From Sphingomonadales bacterium (lineage in GTDB: Bacteria; Bacteroidota; Bacteroidia; Chitinophagales; Chitinophagaceae): a DNA stretch of 64,000 bases. The stretch spans positions 1 to 64,000 of the forward strand of contig VHAT01000006.1 in assembly GCA_016872195.1 (NCBI GenBank). The letters are read 5' to 3'. The translations under genes and the position numbers were made by a program. The notes under the pieces are model-generated. The model saw nothing but the letters and a program-made list of their open reading frames with translations, did no database searches and was not told where the DNA came from. Shown piece by piece: positions 59,929 to 64,000 of this stretch (position 1 is the stretch's first letter; each line of letters begins with the position of its first letter).

Positions 59929-60276
59929 ATGGCGATCAAGATCACCGATGAATGTATCAATTGCGGCGCCTGCGAGCCCGAATGTCCTAACAATGCTATC
60001 TACGAGGGTGGAGTAGAATGGGCTATCGCCGATGGCACCACCGTAAAAGGGGCTTTTACGCTCATGGACGGTAGTGTGGTGAGTGCTGATCAACGAAATG
60101 CGCCCATTGCAGCCGACACCTACTACATTACGCCCAATAAATGTACGGAGTGCCAAGGCTTTCATGAGGAACCACAATGCGCCGCTGTTTGCCCTGTCGA
60201 TTGCTGCGTTCCCGACGAACTTTACAAGGAGACAGTTGAGCAACTCATGGAGAAAAAAGAAAAGCTCCATATATAG
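59929..60276 (+). CDS. 4Fe-4S dicluster ferredoxin
   Basis: '[21 protein letters not shown]' and '[26 protein letters not shown]'. Confidence 0.93.
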   Translation: MAIKITDECINCGACEPECPNNAIYEGGVEWAIADGTTVKGAFTLMDGSVVSADQRNAPIAADTYYITPNKCTECQGFHEEPQCAAVCPVDCCVPDELYKETVEQLMEKKEKLHI

Positions 60277-60290
60277 TTTCCTTATCCGCT

Positions 60291-61295
60291 ATGAGCCGAA
60301 AAAAAATAGCATTGGTTACGGGTGGTTACTCCCGGGAGTCCGAAATATCCTACCGTACAGCCAACACCATCCTCAGTCAATTAGATCGTGCTGCTTTTGA
60401 TATTTTTTATATTGATATTACGCGTAAGGGTTGGTACTATGTGGATCCTGAAAAGAATCTGATACCAGTTTGCAAGGATGATTTTACCATTACGGTGTCG
60501 GGTCAGCGAATACAATTCGATGCTGTCTTTATTGCCATACATGGCACCCCTGGAGAAGACGGAAAGTTGCAAGGGTATTTTGACATGTTGGGTATTCCGT
60601 ATACAGGATGTGATGCGGCTACTTCGGCCATGACATTCAACAAGCGTTATGCCACTGCTGTGGCTGGGGCCGCCGGTATTGCCGTTGCTCGCTCTGTTCT
60701 CCTGATCAAAGGGCAGTCACCACAGGGATGGCAAGAAGCCGCCTCATTGCGTTTTCCTGTATTTGTTAAGCCTAACAATGGTGGGTCCAGTATCGGCATG
60801 TCTAAAGTCGATCATCCCGGTGCGGATTTAGAAGAGGCCATCTACAAAGCGTTTGCAGAAGATAGTCAGGTGCTTGTCGAAGAAATGGTTCAAGGTAGGG
60901 AATTTACCGTAGGCGTTTTCAGTACAGGGGGCGAGCTGACCGTGCTGCCCATCACCGAGGTCAAGGCCAATGCCGATATGCCCTTTTTTGATTTTGAAGC
61001 AAAGTATCAAGGAAAGTCTACCGAGACCACGCCTGCCGAGATAGAAGAGGGTATGGCCGAAAAGATAAGGGCTGCCGCTAAAAAAGTATATAGCGCCTTT
61101 AATTGTCGCGGCGTTGTTCGTATCGATTTTATTTATCAAGAATCAGAGCAAGAACCCTATATGCTCGAGTTGAATGCTATTCCCGGCCAAAGCGAGGCCA
61201 GCATTATTCCACAACAAGTTCGAAGCATGGGATGGACGCTCAGTAAATTATATAATACCTTGTTACTGGATTGTTTGGCCAGTACATCGAAATAG
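60291..61295 (+). CDS. ddl: D-alanine--D-alanine ligase
   Basis: ATP-grasp: 'FVKPNNGGSSIGMSKV', 'VEEMVQGREFTVGVF', 'YMLELNAIPGQSEASIIPQQVRSMG'. Confidence 0.95.
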   Translation: MSRKKIALVTGGYSRESEISYRTANTILSQLDRAAFDIFYIDITRKGWYYVDPEKNLIPVCKDDFTITVSGQRIQFDAVFIAIHGTPGEDGKLQGYFDMLGIPYTGCDAATSAMTFNKRYATAVAGAAGIAVARSVLLIKGQSPQGWQEAASLRFPVFVKPNNGGSSIGMSKVDHPGADLEEAIYKAFAEDSQVLVEEMVQGREFTVGVFSTGGELTVLPITEVKANADMPFFDFEAKYQGKSTETTPAEIEEGMAEKIRAAAKKVYSAFNCRGVVRIDFIYQESEQEPYMLELNAIPGQSEASIIPQQVRSMGWTLSKLYNTLLLDCLASTSK

Positions 61296-61300
61296 TAGTG

Positions 61301-62098
61301 ATGATGTTCGATTTTATTACCAAGAAGCCCTTGTGGGTAAATATGCTGGCGGCAATGCTATTGGCTTTATTGCTGTTCAGTTTGTTTCTCTTTTCGCTGG
61401 GTTGGTTTACCGGCCATGGTAAATCCGCTACGGTCCCTTCTGTAACTGGAAAAAGTTTTGAAGAAGCCAAAAAGATCTTGGATGAGGCCGGATTTGATTA
61501 CGAGATCCAAGATTCCCTTTATGTTGATACCATCCCGCCTTTACAGATCATCAAACAGCTTCCAGATGCGGATGAGGTTGTAAAATCGAATCGTACGGTT
61601 TTATTGATCGTGCGCAGTGTTGAGCCTCCCTTGATCGAAATGCCGAATTTGATCGGATATAGTTACCGTAACGCCGAGGTGGTACTTGGTACGATGGATC
61701 TCCGTGTCGGGGATACTTTGTTTCGCCCCGACTTTGCTCGAAACGCAGTATTAGAGCAGCGCTACAACGGTGCACCTATCGAGGCCGGTACCCGCATTCG
61801 TAAGGGAAGTCTCATTACATTGGTGCTGGGTGATGGAATTGGAGACCAGCCCATAGACGTTCCCAGTTTGATCGGGATAAGTTATTTATCAGCGAAGACC
61901 CTGCTGGATAGTAGTCGTCTGGGCTTTGGCGCAATCGTCTTAGATGCCGGGTTGCGCGATACCTTATCGGGGTGGATCTATCGACAAAGTCCCGGACGAA
62001 TAGACGAAGATGGGCTGCCCGTAAAAATTCGCCCTGGTCAACTAATAGATATTTGGATAGGAGCCAGTCGTCCTACCTTGGATACTTTTAACTTTTAA
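61301..62098 (+). CDS. PASTA-domain membrane protein
   Basis: One N-terminal TM, then three PASTA-like repeats: 'VPSVTGKSFEEAKKILDEAGF', 'MPNLIGYSYRNAEVVLGTMDL', 'VPSLIGISYLSAKTLLDSSRL'. No kinase domain. Confidence 0.88.
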   Translation: MMFDFITKKPLWVNMLAAMLLALLLFSLFLFSLGWFTGHGKSATVPSVTGKSFEEAKKILDEAGFDYEIQDSLYVDTIPPLQIIKQLPDADEVVKSNRTVLLIVRSVEPPLIEMPNLIGYSYRNAEVVLGTMDLRVGDTLFRPDFARNAVLEQRYNGAPIEAGTRIRKGSLITLVLGDGIGDQPIDVPSLIGISYLSAKTLLDSSRLGFGAIVLDAGLRDTLSGWIYRQSPGRIDEDGLPVKIRPGQLIDIWIGASRPTLDTFNF

Positions 62099-62102
62099 AC
62101 CT

Positions 62103-62411
62103 ATGGATACGATCACTGTCGAAGAGCTGAAACAACGCATGGACAGCGGAGAAAAACTGACCATCATTGATTGTCGTGAGCCACACGAGTATGCCGAATT
62201 CAATATAGGGGGCACCCTGGTTCCGCTCGGAAAAATTCAGACCATGCAATTGGACGAGTTAGAAGATCATAAAGAAGATGAGATCATCATTCATTGTCGC
62301 AGTGGTCAGCGCAGCATGATGGCCTGTTTGTTTTTAGACGCTTTGGGCTATAAGCATACTCGTAATCTGACCGGTGGTATCTTAGCCTGGAAGCAACAGT
62401 TCGGCCAGTAA
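62103..62411 (+). CDS. Rhodanese-like domain protein
   Basis: 'TIIDCREPHEYAEFNIGGTLVPLG' and active-site loop 'HCRSGQRS'. Confidence 0.92.
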   Translation: MDTITVEELKQRMDSGEKLTIIDCREPHEYAEFNIGGTLVPLGKIQTMQLDELEDHKEDEIIIHCRSGQRSMMACLFLDALGYKHTRNLTGGILAWKQQFGQ

Positions 62412-62429
62412 GCCCACTGCTTCGTCCAT

Positions 62430-64000
62430 TTATAGACGGATATTTACCCCCAGCATAAAGTTGATCCCTGCCATGGGAAAATAAAAGTTCTCGGTCGTTA
62501 ACTGACCGCTGGAAATATAGCTAAAGGTGTAGCCATTGGGTTCGTATGCCGAATTGAAAAGATTATTGATAGAACCATTGAGACTCCACTCCTTTCTGTT
62601 TTTACCCTTTTTTGTGTACACCATGCGAAGGTCCTGAACAAAGAATGGATCCAGGCTTCTGTTCAGTTGTTCGGTATTGTCCAAATACTGACGGCTCACA
62701 TAGCGGCTGCTCAGTGACAGTTGCAGGTTCTTGATCGGAAGTATCGTAACTGAGCCATTGCTGATACAAGCAGGGGAGAAGGCCAGGGTAGACCGAGGGT
62801 AGATCGAGCGAACCTGCGTTCCCTGATCGTAGTTATCGATGTATTCTTCTACCTGGTGGACCTGGTTGCTGCTTATTGTCAGGTTTGCCGCTGCTTGCAG
62901 CCAAGAGAGTGGCTTCCATTGTCCTTGTAGCTCTATTCCGGTTCTGAAACTTATCGGTACATTGGTGCGCGTATAGGCCCCGACATCGTTGATCTTGCCG
63001 GTCAGGACCAGTTGATCTTTGTAGTACATGTAATAGGCAGTAATACCCCATTGGTAAGAGCGCTCTTGTTTCTCAATGCCGGCTTCGAGGTCGTGTAGCT
63101 TTTCCGCTACCGGGCGTTGCGAGGCACCCGCTTCAAAATCGTCTCGGTTGGGTTCTTTGCTGGCCTTGCTATACGAAAAATAAGATCGCCATCCATTTTT
63201 GCGGTAGGTAATACCTAGTTTAGGATTGAGAAAGGTAAAGCGACTATCGACGGCTAAGGAGGGGTTGTCTCGAAATCCATCAACGGTGTAATGCACCTGT
63301 CTGAACTGAACATCAAAGAAGCCATACCAGTTCTTGGCTATTTCCGTTTGCTGCTTTATATACAAGGTTCTGTCTTTTTTAAAACCATTATGCTGATACC
63401 AGGGCCGATCAGAGGGTAGCCCATAAGAAGCCCAGGTCAATTTTCCGTAGTGGTCGCCGTCATAATTGGACAGATGGGTGCCCAGTAGCCACTCCGTCTT
63501 ATGATGTTGATAGCGAAGATTCAGTTGTTGTCCGTAGAAGTAATTATCTAGCCAAAGTTGTCTGATAAAATCGGCTCTTGTTTGTACAATGCCATTGACA
63601 GTAGGAGCGATTAATTGGTAGCGTTCATATTTTTCATTGGCACGGTACTGTTCATAATATCCCTTGCCACGCGTCAAAAAAAGCGTTGAGCTCAATTGCC
63701 ATTTTGCAGAGAAGCGGTGCTCGGCAAAAAGTTGATAATTGGTTTGGGTATAATTATCGGTCTCGTTCTCATAGGGGGAATCCGGATGCGATGTGCCTGC
63801 ATAATTGACGGTCCTGTTTCCGCTACGCAGGTCTGCTTCGGAGATGCCATACCAGGCCTGATAGGTTTTCTCGTGGCCCGAAAATATCGTTAGCCGTAGC
63901 TGCGTGTTTTTTTGTTGATATCCGCTAGATAGGTAGAACGAACGCATATCACTGAAAGCTCTGTCAATAAATCCATCACTTTGAATGGAAGAGAGTCTGA
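62430..64000 (-). CDS. TonB-dependent receptor, partial (N-terminal part beyond window)
   Basis: Beta-barrel repeats and C-terminal 'MLGVNIRL'. The frame stays open from 63947 to the window edge ('...RLSSIQSDGFIDRAFSDMRSF'). Confidence 0.88.
   Translation of the reverse strand, partial: RLSSIQSDGFIDRAFSDMRSFYLSSGYQQKNTQLRLTIFSGHEKTYQAWYGISEADLRSGNRTVNYAGTSHPDSPYENETDNYTQTNYQLFAEHRFSAKWQLSSTLFLTRGKGYYEQYRANEKYERYQLIAPTVNGIVQTRADFIRQLWLDNYFYGQQLNLRYQHHKTEWLLGTHLSNYDGDHYGKLTWASYGLPSDRPWYQHNGFKKDRTLYIKQQTEIAKNWYGFFDVQFRQVHYTVDGFRDNPSLAVDSRFTFLNPKLGITYRKNGWRSYFSYSKASKEPNRDDFEAGASQRPVAEKLHDLEAGIEKQERSYQWGITAYYMYYKDQLVLTGKINDVGAYTRTNVPISFRTGIELQGQWKPLSWLQAAANLTISSNQVHQVEEYIDNYDQGTQVRSIYPRSTLAFSPACISNGSVTILPIKNLQLSLSSRYVSRQYLDNTEQLNRSLDPFFVQDLRMVYTKKGKNRKEWSLNGSINNLFNSAYEPNGYTFSYISSGQLTTENFYFPMAGINFMLGVNIRL

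Overview
The window reads as a gene-dense, ordinary chromosomal segment of a Bacteroidota bacterium, most likely Chitinophagaceae-like. The lineage call rests on type IX secretion proteins (plug domain, PorP/SprF, gliding-motility C-terminal domain), a type III glutamine synthetase, a lipoprotein form of TamA (TamL-like), and TAnnTTTG promoter boxes. I support about 44 protein genes, one small bacterial SRP RNA (about 27492-27585), four intrinsic terminators and a few candidate regulatory sites. I found no tRNA, rRNA, CRISPR array, prophage, transposon or defence island. I did not find a clear-cut new multi-gene system. The observations most worth a second look are: (1) a GT35 phosphorylase-like protein whose 'EASGTSGMxA' motif has Thr where the PLP-binding Lys is expected; (2) a shared TTGGTTAAA(CC) motif upstream of glnN, pyrG and an asparaginase-like gene; (3) promoter boxes ending 4-5 nt before start codons, suggesting leaderless mRNAs; (4) a terminator hairpin directly before the start codon of a T9SS-type cargo gene; (5) a shortened str operon (rpsL-rpsG only), whose promoter overlaps the preceding terminator; (6) tamB and tamL in the same neighbourhood but not adjacent. 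Product calls come from motif recognition in the supplied translations. No database search was run.
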